Shown: piece after piece, positions 13,914 to 27,607 of the stretch | How positions within the stretch are numbered: position 1 is the stretch's first letter | Layout of the letters: every line of letters begins with the position of its first letter | Assembly: GCA_963920705.1 (NCBI GenBank) | Contig: OY987225.1 | Span: forward strand, 14,402,829 to 14,466,828 | Source: Odiellus spinosus | Lineage: Eukaryota; Arthropoda; Arachnida; Opiliones; Phalangiidae | DNA length: 64,000 nucleotides | Reading direction: 5' to 3' | Notes under the pieces: model-generated | What the model saw: only the letters and a program-made list of their open reading frames with translations | The model's database searches: none | Told to the model about the DNA's origin: nothing | Translations under genes and position numbers: made by a program

Positions 13914-16889
13914 ATCGAAAATAACTCTACATTTGAAAATAACTCTCAATCGAAAATAGCTCTTCAATTGAAAATAACTTTCAATCGAAAATAACTCTTC
14001 AATTGAAAATATCTCACCAATTGAAAATAACTCTCAATCGAAAATAACTTTTCGATTCAAAATAACTCTCAATCGAAAATAACTCTTCAATTGAAAATAA
14101 CTCTTCAATTGAAAATAACTCTTCAATTGAAAATAGCTCTTCAACTGAAAATAACTCTTAATCGAAAATAACTCTTAATCGAAAATAACTCTTAATCGAA
14201 AATAACTCTTAATCGAAAATAACTCTTCAATTGAAAATAACTCAATCGAAAATAACTCTTCAATCGAAAATAACTCTTCAATTGAAAATAACTCTCAATC
14301 GAAAATTACTCTTCAATTGAAAATAACTCTCAATCGAAAATAGCTCTTCAATTGAAAATAACTCTCAATCGAAAATAACTCTTCAATTGAAAATAACTCT
14401 CAAGAGAAAATACCTCTTCAACTGAAAATAACTCTTCAATCGAAAATAACTCTTCAATTGAAAATAACTCTCAATCGAAAATAACTCTTCAATAAAAAAT
14501 AACTCTCAATCTAAAATAGCTCTTCAATTGAAATAACTTTCAATCGAAAATAACTCTTCAATTGAAAATAACTTTCAATCGAAAATAACTCTTCAATTGA
14601 AAATATCTCACCAATTGAAAATAACTCTCAATCGAAAATAACTTTTCGATTCAAAATAACTCTCAATCGAAAATAACTCTTCAATTGAAAATATCTCTAC
14701 AATTGAAAATAACTCTCAATCGAAAATAACTCTTCAATTGAAAATAACTCTCAAAAGAAAATGCCTCCTCAACTGAAAATAACTCTTCAATCGAAAATAA
14801 CTCTTCAATTGAAAATAACTCTCAATCGAAAATAACTCTACATTTGAAAATAACTCTCAATCGAAAATAGCTCTTCAATTGAAAATAACTTTCAATCGAA
14901 AATAACTCTTCAATTGAAAATATCTCACCAATTGAAAATAACTCTCAATCGAAAATAACTTTTCGATTCAAAATAACTCTTAATCGAAAATAACTCTTGA
15001 ATTGAAAATAACTCTTCAATTGAAAATAACTCTTCAATTGAAAATAGCTCTTCAACTGAAAATAACTCTTAATCGAAAATAACTCTTAATCGAAAATAAC
15101 TCTTAATCGAAAATAACTCTTAATCGAAAATAACTCTTCAATTGAAAATAACTCAATCGAAAATAACTCTTCAATCGAAAATAACTCTTCAATTGAAAAT
15201 AACTCTCAATCGAAAATTACTCTTCAATTGAAAATAACTCTCAATCGAAAATAGCTCTTCAATTGAAAATAACTCTCAATCGAAAATAACTCTTCAATTG
15301 AAAATAACTCTCAAGAGAAAATACCTCTTCAACTGAAAATAACTCTTCAATCGAAAATAACTCTTCAATTGAAAATAACTCTCAATCGAAAATAACTCTT
15401 CAATTGAAAATAACTCTCAATCGAAAATAGCTCTTCAATTGAAAATAACTCTCAATCGAAAATAACTCTTCAATTGAAAATAACTCTCAAGAGAAAATAC
15501 CTCTTCAACTGAAAATAACTCTTCAATCGAAAATAACTCTCAATCGAAAATAACTCTTCAATAAAAAATAACTCTCAATCTAAAATAGCTCTTCAATTGA
15601 AATAACTTTCAATCGAAAATAACTCTTCAATTGAAAATAACTCTCAATCGAAAATAACTCTTCAATTGAAAATAACTCTCAATCGAAAATAGCTCTTCAA
15701 TTGAAAATAACTTTCAATCGAAAATAACTCTTCAATTGAAAATATCTCACCAATAGAAAATAACTCTCAATCGAAAATAGCTTTTCGATTCAAAATAACT
15801 CTCAATCGAAAATAACTCTTCAATTGAAAATATCTCTACAATTGAAAATAATTCTCAATCGAAAATAACACTTCAATTGAAAATAACTCTCAATAGAAAA
15901 TACCTCCTCAACTGAAAATAACTCTTCAATCGAAAATAACTCTTCAATCGAAAATAACTTTCAATCGAAAATAACTCTTCAATTGAAAATATCTCACCAA
16001 TTGAAAATAACTCTCAATCGAAAATAACTTTTCGATTCAAAATAACTCTCAATCGAAATAACTCTTCAATTGAAAATAACTCTTCAATTGAAAATAACTC
16101 TTCAATTGAAAATAGCTCTTCAACTGAAAATAACTCTTAATCGAAAATAACTCTTAATCGAAAATAACTCTTCAATTGAAAATAACTCAATCGAAAATAA
16201 CTCTTCAATCGAAAATAACTCTCAATCGAAAATAGCTCTTCAATTGAAAATAACTCTCAATCGAAAATAACTCTTCAATTGAAAATAACTCTCAAGAGAA
16301 AATACCTCTTCAACTGAAAATAACTCTCAATCGAAAATAACTCTTCAATTGAAAATAACTCTCAATCTAAAATAGCTCTTCAATTGAAAATAACTCTACA
16401 ATTGAAAATAACTCTCAATCGAAAATAACTTATCGATTCAAAATAACTCTCAATCGAAAATAACTCTTCAATTGAAAATAACTCTCAATCGAAAATAGCT
16501 CTTCATTTGAAAATAACTTTCAATCGAAAATAACTCTTCAATTGAAAATATCTCACCAATTGAAAATAACTCTCAATCGAAAATAACTTTTCGATTCAAA
16601 ATAACTCTCAATCGAAAATAACTCTTCAATTGAAAATATCTCTACAATTGAAAATAACTCTCAATCGAAAATAACTCTTCAATTGAAAATAACTCTCAAA
16701 AGAAAATGCCTCCTCAACTGAAAATAACTATTCAATCGAAAATAACTCTTCAATTGAAAATAACTCTCAATCGAAAATAACTCTACATTTGAAAATAACT
16801 CTCAATCGAAAATAGCTCTTCAATTGAAAATAACTTTCAATCGAAAATAACTCTTCAATTGAAAATATCTCACCAATTGAAAATAACTC
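13914..16889. repeat. Satellite block 2 tail, with a 911-bp tandem duplication
   Basis: Only satellite is present. The rare variants CTACATTTG (13,928 and 14,839), the shortened AACTCAATCG (14,241 and 15,152) and GAAAATTACTC (about 14,304 and 15,215) all recur at exactly 911 bp, so a 911-bp segment has been tandemly duplicated. A private change, CTCTTGAATTG near 14,997, marks the second copy. Further on the same TTTTCGATTC, TCTCACCAATTG and GAGAAAATACC variants continue in a less regular order; CTACATTTG recurs near 16,790. Confidence 0.8.
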
Positions 16890-18214
16890 TCAATCGAAAA
16901 TAACTTTTCGATTCAAAATAACTCTCAATCGAAAAAAACTCTTCAATTGAAAATAACTCTTCAATTGAAAATAACTCTTCGATTCAAAATAATTCTTCAA
17001 TAGAAAATAACTCTTCAATGGAAAATAACCTTGCAATAGAAAATAGCTCTTCAATGGAAAATAACCTTTCAAATGAAAATAAATCTTCAACTGAAAATAA
17101 CTCTCAAAGTAAAATAACTCTTCGATTGAAAATAACTCTTCAATGGAAAATAACTCTACATTTGAAAATAACTCTCAATCGAAAATAGCTCTTCAATTGA
17201 AAATAACTTTCAATCGAAAATAACTCTTCAATTGAAAATATCTCACCAATTGAAAATAACTCTCAATCGAAAATAACTTTTCGATTCAAAATAACTCTCA
17301 ATCGAAAATAACTCTTCAATTGAAAATAACTCTTCAATCGAAAATAACTCTTCAATTGAAAATAACTCTTCGATTCAAAATAATTCTTCAATAGAAAATA
17401 ACTCTTCAATGGAAAATAACCTTTCAATAGAAAATAGCTCTTCAATGGAAAATAACCTTTCAAATGAAAATAAATCTTCAACTGAAAATAACTCTCAAAG
17501 GAAAATAACTCTTCGATTGAAAATAACTCTTCAATGGAAAATAACTCTTAAATTGAAAGTAACTCTTCAATGGAAAAACCTTTCAATTGAAAATAACTCT
17601 TCAACTGAAATATCTCTCAGTCGAAAATAACTTTTCGATTCAAAATATCTCTCAATCGAAAATAACTCTTCAATTGAAAATAATTCTTCAATTGAAAATA
17701 GCTCAATCGAAAATAACTCTTCAATTGAAAATAATTCTCAATCGAAAATAACTCTTCAATTGAAAATAACTCTACAATTGAAAATAACTCTCAAAAGAAA
17801 ATCTCTTCAAATGAAAATAAATCTTCAATTTAAAGTAACCTTTCAATCGAAAATAACTCTTCAATCGTTAATAACTCTTCAATTGAAAATAACTCTCAAT
17901 CGAAAATAACTCTTTAATTGAAAATAACTCTCAATCGAAAATAGCTCTTCAATTGAAAATAACTCTCAATCGAAAATAACTCTACAATTGAAAATAACTC
18001 TCAAAAGAAAATATTTCTTCAACTGAAAATGGAAAATAACCTTTCAATAGAAAATAGCTCTTCAATGGAAAATAACATTTCAAATGAAATAGCTCTTCAA
18101 TGGAAAATAACATTTCAAATGAAAATAAATCTTCAAATGAAAATAACTCTCAAAAGAAAATCTCTTCAACTGAAAATAACTCTTCAATTGAAAATAACTC
18201 TCAATCGAAAATAA
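16890..18214. repeat. Short ATGG-rich satellite stretch with a 373-bp duplication
   Basis: Only satellite is present. Two near-identical segments begin at 16,890 and 17,263 (offset 373 bp). Each carries TTCGATTCAAAATAATTC, CAATAGAAAATAAC and CAATGGAAAATAACC. Around 17,540-17,600 and 18,029-18,150 the array holds less regular monomers such as AATTGAAAGTAAC and CATTTCAAATG. Runs of 18-mers here keep frames open for 60-73 codons, but the predicted peptides are the repeating ENNLSI and KITLQL hexamers, so they are not called as genes. Confidence 0.75.
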
Positions 18215-21200
18215 CTCTTCAATCGAAAATAACTCTTCAATTGAAAATAACTCTCAAAATAAAATAACTCTTCAACTGAAAATAACTCTTCAATCGAAAA
18301 TAACTCTTTAATTGAAAATAACTCTCAATCGAAAATAACTCTACAATTGAAAATAACTCTCAATCGAAAATAACTTTTCGATTCAAAATAACTCTCAATC
18401 GAAAATAACTCAATTGAAAATAGCTCTTCAACTGAAAATAACTCTTAATCGAAAATAACTCTTAATCGAAAATAACTCTTCAATTGAAAATAACTCAATC
18501 GAAAATAATTCTTCAATCGAAAATAACTCTTCAATTGAAAATAACTCTCAATTGAAAATAACTCTTCAATTGAAAATAACTCTCAATCGAAAATAACTCT
18601 TCAATTGAAAATAACTCTCAATCAAAAATAACTCTTCAATTGAAAATAACTCTCAATCGAAAATATCTCTTCAATCGAAAATAACTCTCAAAAGAAAATC
18701 TCTTCAATTGAAAATAACTCTTCAACTGAAAATAGCTCTTCAACTGAAAATAACTCTCAATATAAAATAACTCTTCAATTGAAAATAACTCTTAATCGAA
18801 AATAACTCTTCAATTGAAAATAACTCTCAAAAGAAAATCTCTTCAACTGAAAATAACTCTTCAATTGAAAATAAATCTACGATTGAAAATAACTCTCAAT
18901 ATAAAATAACTCTTCAATTGAAAATAAATCTTAATCGAAAATAACTCAATTGAAAATAACTCTCAAAAGAAAAAACCTTTCAATTGAAAATAACTCTTCA
19001 ACTGAAATAACTCTCAATCGAAAATAACTTTTCGATTCAAAACAACTCTCAATCGAAATAACTCTTCAATCGAAAATAACTCTTCAATCGAAAATAACTC
19101 TTCAATTGAAAATAACTCTCAATCGAAAATAGCTCTTCAATTGAAAATAACTCTCAATCGAAAACAGCTCTTCAATTGAAAATAACTCTCAATCGAAAGT
19201 AACTCTTCAATTGAAAATAACTTCACAATTGAAAATAACTCTCAATATAAAATAACACTTTAATTGAAAATAACTCTCAATCGAAAATAACTCTACAATT
19301 GAAAATAACTCTCAATCGAAAATAACTTTTCGATTCAAAATAACTCTCAATCGAAAATAACTCAATTGAAAATAGCTCTTCAACTGAAAATAACTCTTAA
19401 TCGAAAATAACTCTTAATCGAAAATAACTCTTCAATTGAAAATAACTCAATCGAAAATAACTCTTCAATCGAAAATAACTCTTCAATTGAAAATAACTCT
19501 CAATCGAAAATAACTCTTCAATTGAAAATAACTCTCAATCGAAAATAACTCTTCAATTGAAAATAACTCTCAATCAAAAATAACTCTTCAATTGAAAATA
19601 ACTCTACAATTGAAAATAACTCTCAATCGAAAATATCTCTTCAATCGAAAATAACTCTTCAATTGAAAATAACTCTCAAAAGAAAATCTCTTCAATTGAA
19701 AATAACTATTCAACTGAAAATAGCTCTTCAACTGAAAATAACTCTCAATATAAAATAACTCTTCAATTGAAAATAACTCTTAATCGAAAATAACTCTTCA
19801 ATTGAAAATAACTCTCAAAAGAAAATCTCTTCAACTGAAAATAGCTCTTCAATTGAAAATAACTCTACAATTGAAAACAACTCTCAATATAAAATAACTC
19901 TTCAATTGAAAATAAATCTTAATCGAAAATAACTCTTCAATTGAAAATAACTCTCAAAAGAAAAAACCTTTCAATTGAAAATAACTCTTCAACTGAAATA
20001 ACTCTCAATCGAAAATAACTTTTCGATTCAAAACAACTCTCAATCGAAATAACTCTTCAATCGAAAATAACTCTCAATCGAAAATAGCTCTTCAATTGAA
20101 AATAACTCTCAATCGAAAATAGCTCTTCAATTGAAAATAACTCTCAATCGAAAGTAACTCTTCAATTGAAAATAACTCCACAATTGAAAATAACTCTCAA
20201 TCGAAAATATCTCTTCAATCGAAAATAACTCTTCAATTGAAAATAACTCTCAAAAGAAAATCTCTTCAATTGAAAATAACTCTTCAACTGAAAATAGCTC
20301 TTCAACTGAAAATAACTCTCAATATAAAATAACTCTTCAATTGAAAATAACTCTTAATCGAAAATAACTCTTCAATTGAAAATAACTCTCAATCGAAAAT
20401 AACTCTTCAATTGAATATAACTCTCAATCGAAAATAGCTCTTCAATTGAAAATATCTCTACAACTGAAAATAACTCTCAATCGAAAATAACTCTTCAATT
20501 GAAAATAACTCTCAAAAGAAAATAACTCTTCAACTGAAAATACCTCTTCAATCGAAAATAACTCTTCAACTGAAAATAACTCTTCAATCGAAAATAACTC
20601 TTCAATCGAAAATAACTCTTCAATTGAAAATAACTCTCAATTGAAAATAACTCTTCAATTGAAAATAACTCTCAATCGAAAATAGCTCTTCAATTGAAAA
20701 TAACTCTTCAACTGAAAATAAAACTTCAATCGAAAATAACTCTTCAATTGAAAATAACTCTCAATCGAAAATAACTCTTCAATTGAATATAACTCTCAAT
20801 CGAAAATAGCTCTTCAATTGAAAATATCTCTACAACTGAAAATAACTCTCAATCGAAAATAACTCTTCAATTGAAAATAACTCTCAAAAGAAAATAACTC
20901 TTCAACTGAAAATACCTCTTCAATCGAAAATAACTCTTCAACTGAAAATAACTCTTCAATCGAAAATAACTCTTCAATCGAAAATAACTCTTCAATTGAA
21001 AATAACTCTCAATTGAAAATAACTCTTCAATTGAAAATAACTCTCAATCGAAAATAGCTCTTCAATTGAAAATAACTCTACAATTGAAAATAACTCTCAA
21101 TCGAAAATAACTCTTCAATTTAAAATAACTCTCAAAAGAAAATCTATTCAACTGAAAATAACTCTTCAATCGAAAATAACTCTTCAATTGAAAATAACTC

Positions 21201-23430
21201 TTCAACTGAAAAAAACTCAAAAGAAAGTAACACTTCAACTGAAAATAACTCTTCAATCGATAATAACTCTTCAATTGAAATAACTCTCAATCAAAAATAA
21301 CTCTTCAATTGAAAATAACTCTTCAATTGAAAATAACTCTTCAACTGAAAATAACTCTTCAATCGAAAATAACTCTTCAATTGAATATAACTCTCAATCG
21401 AAAATAGCTCTTCAATTGAAAATATCTCTACAACTGAAAATAACTCTCAATCGAAAATAACTCTTCAATTGAAAATAACTCTCAAAAGAAAATAACTCTT
21501 CAACTGAAAATACCTCTTCAATCGAAAATAACTCTTCAACTGAAAATAACTCTTCAATCGAAAATAACTCTTCAATCGAAAATAACTCTTCAATTGAAAA
21601 TAACTCTCAATTGAAAATAACTCTACAATTGAAAATAACTCTCAATCGAAAATAACTCTTCAATTTAAAATAACTCTCAAAAGAAAATCTATTCAACTGA
21701 AAATAACTCTTCAATCGAAAATAACTCTTCAATTGAAAATAACTCTTCAACTGAAAATAACTCAAAAGAAAGTAACACTTCAACTGAAAATAACTCTTCA
21801 ATCGATAATAACTCTTCAATTGAAATAACTCTCAATCAAAAATAACTCTTCAATTGAAAATAACTCTTAATCGAAAATAACTCTTCAATTGAAAATAACT
21901 CTCAAAAGAAAATCTCTTCAACTGAAAATAACTCTTCAATTGAAAATAACTCTTCAATTGAAAATAACTCTTCAACTGAAAATAACTCTTCAATCGAAAA
22001 TAACTCTTCAATTGAATATAACTCTCAATCGAAAATAGCTCTTCAATTGAAAATATCTCTACAACTGAAAATAACTCTCAATCGAAAATAACTCTTCAAT
22101 TGAAAATAACTCTCAAAAGAAAATAACTCTTCAACTGAAAATACCTCTTCAATCGAAAATAACTCTTCAATTGAAAATAACTCTCAATCGAAAATAACTT
22201 TTCGATTCAAAATAACTCTCAATCGAAAATAACTCAATTGAAAATAGCTCTTCAACTGAAAATAACTCTTAATCGAAAATAACTCTTAATCGAAAATAAC
22301 TCTTCAATTGAAAATAACTCAATCGAAAATAACTCTTCAATCGAAAATAACTCTTCAATTGAAAATAACTCTCAATCGAAAATAACTCTTCAATTGAAAA
22401 TAACTCTCAATCGAAAATAACTCTTCAATTTAAAATAACTCTCAATCAAAAATAACTCTTCAATTGAAAATAACTCTACAATTGAAAATAACTCTCAATC
22501 GAAAATATCTCTTCAATCGAAAATAACTCTTCAATTGAAAATAACTCTCAAAAGAAAATCTCTTCAATTGAAAATAACTATTCAACTGAAAATAGCTCTC
22601 AATATAAAATAACTCTTCAACTGAAAATACCTCTTCAATCGAAAATAACTCTTCAATTGAAAATAACTCTCAATCGAAAATAACTTTTCGATTCAAAATA
22701 ACTCTCAATCGAAAATAACTCAATTGAAAATAGCTCTTCAACTGAAAATAACTCTTAATCGAAAATAACTCTTAATCGAAAATAACTCTTCAATTGAAAA
22801 TAACTCAATCGAAAATAACTCTTCAATCGAAAATAACTCTTCAATTGAAAATAACTCTCAATCGAAAATAACTCTTCAATTGAAAATAACTCTCAATCGA
22901 AAATAACTCTTCAATTTAAAATAACTCTCAATCAAAAATAACTCTTCAATTGAAAATAACTCTACAATTGAAAATAACTCTCAATCGAAAATATCTCTTC
23001 AATCGAAAATAACTCTTCAATTGAAAATAACTCTCAAAAGAAAATCTCTTCAATTGAAAATAACTATTCAACTGAAAATAACTCTCAATATAAAATAACT
23101 CTTCAATTGAAAATAACTCTTAATCGAAAATAACTCTTAATCGAAAATAACTCTTCAATTGAAAATAACTCTCAAAAGAAAATCTCTTCAACTGAAAATA
23201 GCTCTTCAATTGAAAATAACTCTACAATTGAAAACAACTCTCAATATAAAATAACTCTTCAATTGAAAATAAATCTTAATCGAAAATAACTCTTCAATTG
23301 AAAATAACTCTCAAAAGAAAAAACCTTTCAACTGAAAATAACTCTTAATCGAAAATAACTCTTAATCGAAAATAACTCTTCAATTGAAAATAACTCTCAA
23401 TCGAAAATAACTCTTCAATTGAAAATAACT
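18215..23430. repeat. Satellite block 3 (first part), GAATATAAC and CAAAACAAC variants
   Basis: Only satellite is present. The variant CAAAACAACTC occurs at 19,038 and 20,029, and again at 23,961, 26,155 and 29,558 in later units. GAATATAACTC and AAAGTAACACTTC first become common here. A local duplication at about 486 bp repeats 22,141-22,620 at 22,627 onward, each copy opening with ATACCTCTTCAATCG and containing TTTTCGATTC and the shortened AACTCAATTG. A 545-bp offset links the segments at 21,062 and 21,607. Confidence 0.8.
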
Positions 23431-25412
23431 CTCAATCGAAAATAACTCTTCAATTGAAAATAACTCTCAATCGAAAATAACTCTTCAATTGAAAATAACT
23501 CTCAATCAAAAATAACTCTTCAATTGAAAATAACTCTACAATTGAAAATAACTCTCAATCGAAAATATCTCTTCAATCGAAAATAACTCTTCAATTGAAA
23601 ATAACTCTCAAAAGAAAATCTCTTCAATTGAAAATAACTATTCAACTGAAAATAGCTCTTCAACTGAAAATAACTCTCAATATAAAATAACTCTTCAATT
23701 GAAAATAACTCTTAATCGAAAATAACTCTTCAATTGAAAATAACTCTCAAAAGAAAATCTCTTCAACTGAAAATAGCTCTTCAATTGAAAATAACTCTAC
23801 AATTGAAAACAACTCTCAATATAAAATAACTCTTCAATTGAAAATAAATCTTAATCGAAAATAACTCTTCAATTGAAAATAACTCTCAAAAGAAAAAACC
23901 TTTCAATTGAAAATAACTCTTCAACTGAAATAACTCTCAATCGAAAATAACTTTTCGATTCAAAACAACTCTCAATCGAAATAACTCTTCAATCGAAAAT
24001 AACTCTCAATCGAAAATAGCTCTTCAATTGAAAATAACTCTCAATCGAAAATAGCTCTTCAATTGAAAATAACTCTCAATCGAAAGTAACTCTTCAATTG
24101 AAAATAACTCCACAATTGAAAATAACTCTCAATCGAAAATATCTCTTCAATCGAAAATAACTCTTCAATTGAAAATAACTCTCAAAAGAAAATCTCTTCA
24201 ATTGAAAATAACTCTTCAACTGAAAATAGCTCTTCAACTGAAAATAACTCTCAATATAAAATAACTCTTCAATTGAAAATAAGTCTTAATCGAAAATAAC
24301 TCTTCAATTGAAAATAACTCTCAATCGAAAATAACTCTTCAATTGAATATAACTCTCAATCGAAAATAGCTCTTCAATTGAAAATATCTCTACAACTGAA
24401 AATAACTCTCAATCGAAAATAACTCTTCAATTGAAAATAACTCTCAAAAGAAAATAACTCTTCAACTGAAAATACCTCTTCAATCGAAAATAACTCTTCA
24501 ACTGAAAATAACTCTTCAATCGAAAATAACTCTTCAATCGAAAATAACTCTTCAATTGAAAATAACTCTCAATTGAAAATAACTCTTCAATTGAAAATAA
24601 CTCTCAATCGAAAATAGCTCTTCAATTGAAAATAACTCTTCAACTGAAAATAAAACTTCAATCGAAAATAACTCTTCAATTGAAAATAACTCTCAATCGA
24701 AAATAACTCTTCAATTGAATATAACTCTCAATCGAAAATAGCTCTTCAATTGAAAATATCTCTACAACTGAAAATAACTCTCAATCGAAAATAACTCTTC
24801 AATTGAAAATAACTCTCAAAAGAAAATAACTCTTCAACTGAAAATACCTCTTCAATCGAAAATAACTCTTCAACTGAAAATAACTCTTCAATCGAAATAA
24901 CTCTTCAATCGAAAATAACTCTTCAATTGAAAATAACTCTCAATTGAAAATAACTCTTCAATTGAAAATAACTCTCAATCGAAAATAGCTCTTCAATTGA
25001 AAATAACTCTACAATTGAAAATAACTCTCAATCGAAAATAACTCTTCAATTTAAAATAACTCTCAAAAGAAAATCTATTCAACTGAAAATAACTCTTCAA
25101 TCGAAAATAACTCTTCAATTGAAAATAACTCTTCAACTGAAAAAAACTCAAAAGAAAGTAACACTTCAACTGAAAATAACTCTTCAATCGATAATAACTC
25201 TTCAATTGAAATAACTCTCAATCAAAAATAACTCTTCAATTGAAAATAACTCTTCAATTGAAAATAACTCTTCAACTGAAAATAACTCTTCAATCGAAAA
25301 TAACTCTTCAATTGAATATAACTCTCAATCGAAAATAGCTCTTCAATTGAAAATATCTCTACAACTGAAAATAACTCTCAATCGAAAATAACTCTTCAAT
25401 TGAAAATAACTC
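23431..25412. repeat. ~2-kb higher-order unit, copy 1 (offset 2194/2195)
   Basis: This unit matches 25,625-27,607. The CAAAACAAC marker at 23,961 pairs with 26,155 (offset 2194). The AATTTAAAATAAC segment starting at 24,993 pairs with 27,188 (offset 2195). The one-base change in offset is explained by a single missing A near 24,895, where ATCGAAATAAC replaces ATCGAAAATAAC. The same missing base explains the 3932 versus 3931 offset to the earlier unit (20,029 and 21,062), so the deletion is private to this copy. Confidence 0.85.
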
Positions 25413-25624
25413 TCAAAAGAAAATAACTCTTCAACTGAAAATACCTCTTCAATCGAAAATAACTCTTCAACTGAAAATAACTCTTCAATCGAAAATAACT
25501 CTTCAATCGAAAATAACTCTTCAATTGAAAATAACTCTCAATTGAAAATAACTCTTCAATTGAAAATAACTCTCAATCGAAAATAGCTCTTCAATTGAAA
25601 ATAACTCTACAATTGAAAATAACT

Positions 25625-27607
25625 CTCAATCGAAAATAACTCTTCAATTGAAAATAACTCTCAATCGAAAATAACTCTTCAATTGAAAATAACTCTCAAT
25701 CAAAAATAACTCTTCAATTGAAAATAACTCTACAATTGAAAATAACTCTCAATCGAAAATATCTCTTCAATCGAAAATAACTCTTCAATTGAAAATAACT
25801 CTCAAAAGAAAATCTCTTCAATTGAAAATAACTATTCAACTGAAAATAGCTCTTCAACTGAAAATAACTCTCAATATAAAATAACTCTTCAATTGAAAAT
25901 AACTCTTAATCGAAAATAACTCTTCAATTGAAAATAACTCTCAAAAGAAAATCTCTTCAACTGAAAATAGCTCTTCAATTGAAAATAACTCTACAATTGA
26001 AAACAACTCTCAATATAAAATAACTCTTCAATTGAAAATAAATCTTAATCGAAAATAACTCTTCAATTGAAAATAACTCTCAAAAGAAAAAACCTTTCAA
26101 TTGAAAATAACTCTTCAACTGAAATAACTCTCAATCGAAAATAACTTTTCGATTCAAAACAACTCTCAATCGAAATAACTCTTCAATCGAAAATAACTCT
26201 CAATCGAAAATAGCTCTTCAATTGAAAATAACTCTCAATCGAAAATAGCTCTTCAATTGAAAATAACTCTCAATCGAAAGTAACTCTTCAATTGAAAATA
26301 ACTCCACAATTGAAAATAACTCTCAATCGAAAATATCTCTTCAATCGAAAATAACTCTTCAATTGAAAATAACTCTCAAAAGAAAATCTCTTCAATTGAA
26401 AATAACTCTTCAACTGAAAATAGCTCTTCAACTGAAAATAACTCTCAATATAAAATAACTCTTCAATTGAAAATAAGTCTTAATCGAAAATAACTCTTCA
26501 ATTGAAAATAACTCTCAATCGAAAATAACTCTTCAATTGAATATAACTCTCAATCGAAAATAGCTCTTCAATTGAAAATATCTCTACAACTGAAAATAAC
26601 TCTCAATCGAAAATAACTCTTCAATTGAAAATAACTCTCAAAAGAAAATAACTCTTCAACTGAAAATACCTCTTCAATCGAAAATAACTCTTCAACTGAA
26701 AATAACTCTTCAATCGAAAATAACTCTTCAATCGAAAATAACTCTTCAATTGAAAATAACTCTCAATTGAAAATAACTCTTCAATTGAAAATAACTCTCA
26801 ATCGAAAATAGCTCTTCAATTGAAAATAACTCTTCAACTGAAAATAAAACTTCAATCGAAAATAACTCTTCAATTGAAAATAACTCTCAATCGAAAATAA
26901 CTCTTCAATTGAATATAACTCTCAATCGAAAATAGCTCTTCAATTGAAAATATCTCTACAACTGAAAATAACTCTCAATCGAAAATAACTCTTCAATTGA
27001 AAATAACTCTCAAAAGAAAATAACTCTTCAACTGAAAATACCTCTTCAATCGAAAATAACTCTTCAACTGAAAATAACTCTTCAATCGAAAATAACTCTT
27101 CAATCGAAAATAACTCTTCAATTGAAAATAACTCTCAATTGAAAATAACTCTTCAATTGAAAATAACTCTCAATCGAAAATAGCTCTTCAATTGAAAATA
27201 ACTCTACAATTGAAAATAACTCTCAATCGAAAATAACTCTTCAATTTAAAATAACTCTCAAAAGAAAATCTATTCAACTGAAAATAACTCTTCAATCGAA
27301 AATAACTCTTCAATTGAAAATAACTCTTCAACTGAAAAAAACTCAAAAGAAAGTAACACTTCAACTGAAAATAACTCTTCAATCGATAATAACTCTTCAA
27401 TTGAAATAACTCTCAATCAAAAATAACTCTTCAATTGAAAATAACTCTTCAATTGAAAATAACTCTTCAACTGAAAATAACTCTTCAATCGAAAATAACT
27501 CTTCAATTGAATATAACTCTCAATCGAAAATAGCTCTTCAATTGAAAATATCTCTACAACTGAAAATAACTCTCAATCGAAAATAACTCTTCAATTGAAA
27601 ATAACTC
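25625..27607. repeat. ~2-kb higher-order unit, copy 2
   Basis: This is the partner of 23,431-25,412. Both copies share the rare AATAAGTCTTAATCG change (near 24,281 and 26,475), which is absent from the related unit at 29,558, so these two are each other's closest relatives. The match ends near 27,607, where this copy enters CTCTCAATCGAAAATAGC and starts a 438-bp duplication (segments at 27,188 and 27,626). Confidence 0.85.
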
